The notes under the pieces: model-generated
Seen by the model: the letters and a program-made list of their open reading frames with translations, nothing else
Told to the model about the DNA's origin: nothing
The model's database searches: none
Position numbers and translations under genes: made by a program
Shown here: positions 63,162-64,000 of the stretch, piece after piece
Position numbering within the stretch: the first letter of the stretch is position 1
Layout: each line of letters starts with the position of its first letter
Assembly (NCBI GenBank): GCA_963682175.1
Contig: OY821775.1
Coordinates: 3,782,001 to 3,846,000, forward strand
Direction of reading: 5' to 3'
Source: Triglochin maritima
Lineage: Eukaryota > Streptophyta > Magnoliopsida > Alismatales > Juncaginaceae
Length of the DNA: 64,000 nucleotides

Positions 63162-64000
63162 CGCTCCACTCCCATCCCACAGCAACCCACCACCCAAAAC
63201 ACCAATTTCTTCCCCCCAAGATTAATTTTTGACGGTTACCCAGTTGCCCACGATGAATCCCCACCCTCAAAAGTGCAATTTTGAAGCCCGAGGTTGGATT
63301 TCGATGGGTACCCAAAAACCATGAACGGGTGGAGAGTGCTTACAAACCAAAATTTCGCCCCCAATATTGGATTTTGATGGGTACCCAATGGGGTGGAGGT
63401 GGAATTGAAGGCGGGCACGGAAGTGGAGGTCTGGGGGAGTCTGTTTGATAATGAAATGGAAACGGCCAAGGTCTTCTTTCATGGTTGCAGAAGGTTCCAT
63501 GTTTTGGAATGGGCGGCCATGATTCCAACCAATCGGGTTGGACATGCCCGATTCTGTTGTTGTTTTTGTTTATGGAACGCGTGTTGGTTTTGTGTGTTTA
63601 GGGGTCTATGTTGGGGTTTGATTTTTAAGAGGAAGCGTGTTTGTTATAAACATGTTTTGTTTTTGTTGTTTGACTGTTGTCTGACATGGTTGATGGTTGT
63701 TATGTTTATCTTCGTTAATTAGATGGATAAGATGGTTTATGTAGTGAGTGATTGGTAGAGGATTAAGAATCGTTTGGGTGGTGTCCACCACCCGGTTGGT
63801 TGGATTTGGGAGGGATGCGAGGATTTAGGCCTAGGGAGTCGTTTCGTGGTTGGCTCGATTTTGGAATATTGGATCGGTGAGATATCACATCAATGGTTCT
63901 TCCGAGGATGACGATTTCACAATTCGTACATATGTTGGAAATATTCACAAGTAGGGGTGAGAGTGGGAACAAAGTTATTTGCTTTTTGGTTCGATATGTA
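63162..64000. other. Upstream region of BAC2
   Basis: Presumed 5' UTR and promoter of BAC2. A GGATTTyGATGGGTACCCAA word occurs at about 63295-63315 and again at about 63370-63388, a weaker third copy near 63225. No gene found to the window end. Confidence 0.5.

Overview
The window is nuclear DNA of a flowering plant, most likely a eudicot. The genes carry many short spliced exons with GT-AG borders, introns and spacers are AT-rich, and every recognisable protein is a plant type. Between the genes lie MITEs, a Mutator-like relic and Copia-type LTR elements. I cannot name the species.

Layout, left to right. 1-3.2 kb: a Companion-of-Cellulose-synthase / LEA_2 membrane protein (+). 6.5-12.1 kb: an ER protein disulfide isomerase-like protein with a KDEL tail (+, 12 exons). 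12.6-17.5 kb: a decayed Mutator-like region with a transposase relic and an OTU-protease relic (+) facing a plant-mobile-domain relic (-); a hAT-type MITE interrupts the transposase. 18.5-22.0 kb: a TauE/SafE family membrane protein (-, 12 exons, one GC-AG intron). 22-28 kb: AT-rich spacer with no gene. 28.2-31.7 kb (5' UTR to about 32.9 kb): a P-class PPR protein (-), with MITEs in its intron and at its 5' edge. 34.2-37.4 kb: two solo LTRs. 37.9-43.5 kb: site-1 protease (S1P/SBT6.1, +). 44.5-44.8 kb: a small acidic protein (-). 45.7-53.1 kb: a TraB-domain protein (+) whose first intron holds an internally deleted Copia element. 54.0-56.9 kb: an organellar EngB/YihA-type GTPase (+) with an apparent one-base frameshift. 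58.0-60.1 kb: another solo LTR. 60.3-61.0 kb: a broken BURP-domain gene (+). 61.6-63.2 kb: the mitochondrial basic amino acid carrier BAC2 (-).

The host genes are unrelated neighbours, as is usual in plants. Several act in the secretory pathway or organelles (PDI-like, S1P, CC-type, EngB, BAC2), but nothing suggests co-regulation.

The most unusual signal is in the LTRs. Four insertions (three solo LTRs and one LTR pair), all in minus orientation, carry clusters of the 10-bp palindrome CGGTCGACCG or its decayed forms just upstream of the element's TATA box. By eye there are 34 exact copies in the window, all in LTR U3 regions. They are mostly paired at 21-23 bp (two helical turns), and the pairs recur about every 73 bp. 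This looks like a shared cis-regulatory array spread over LTRs that otherwise differ in length and sequence.
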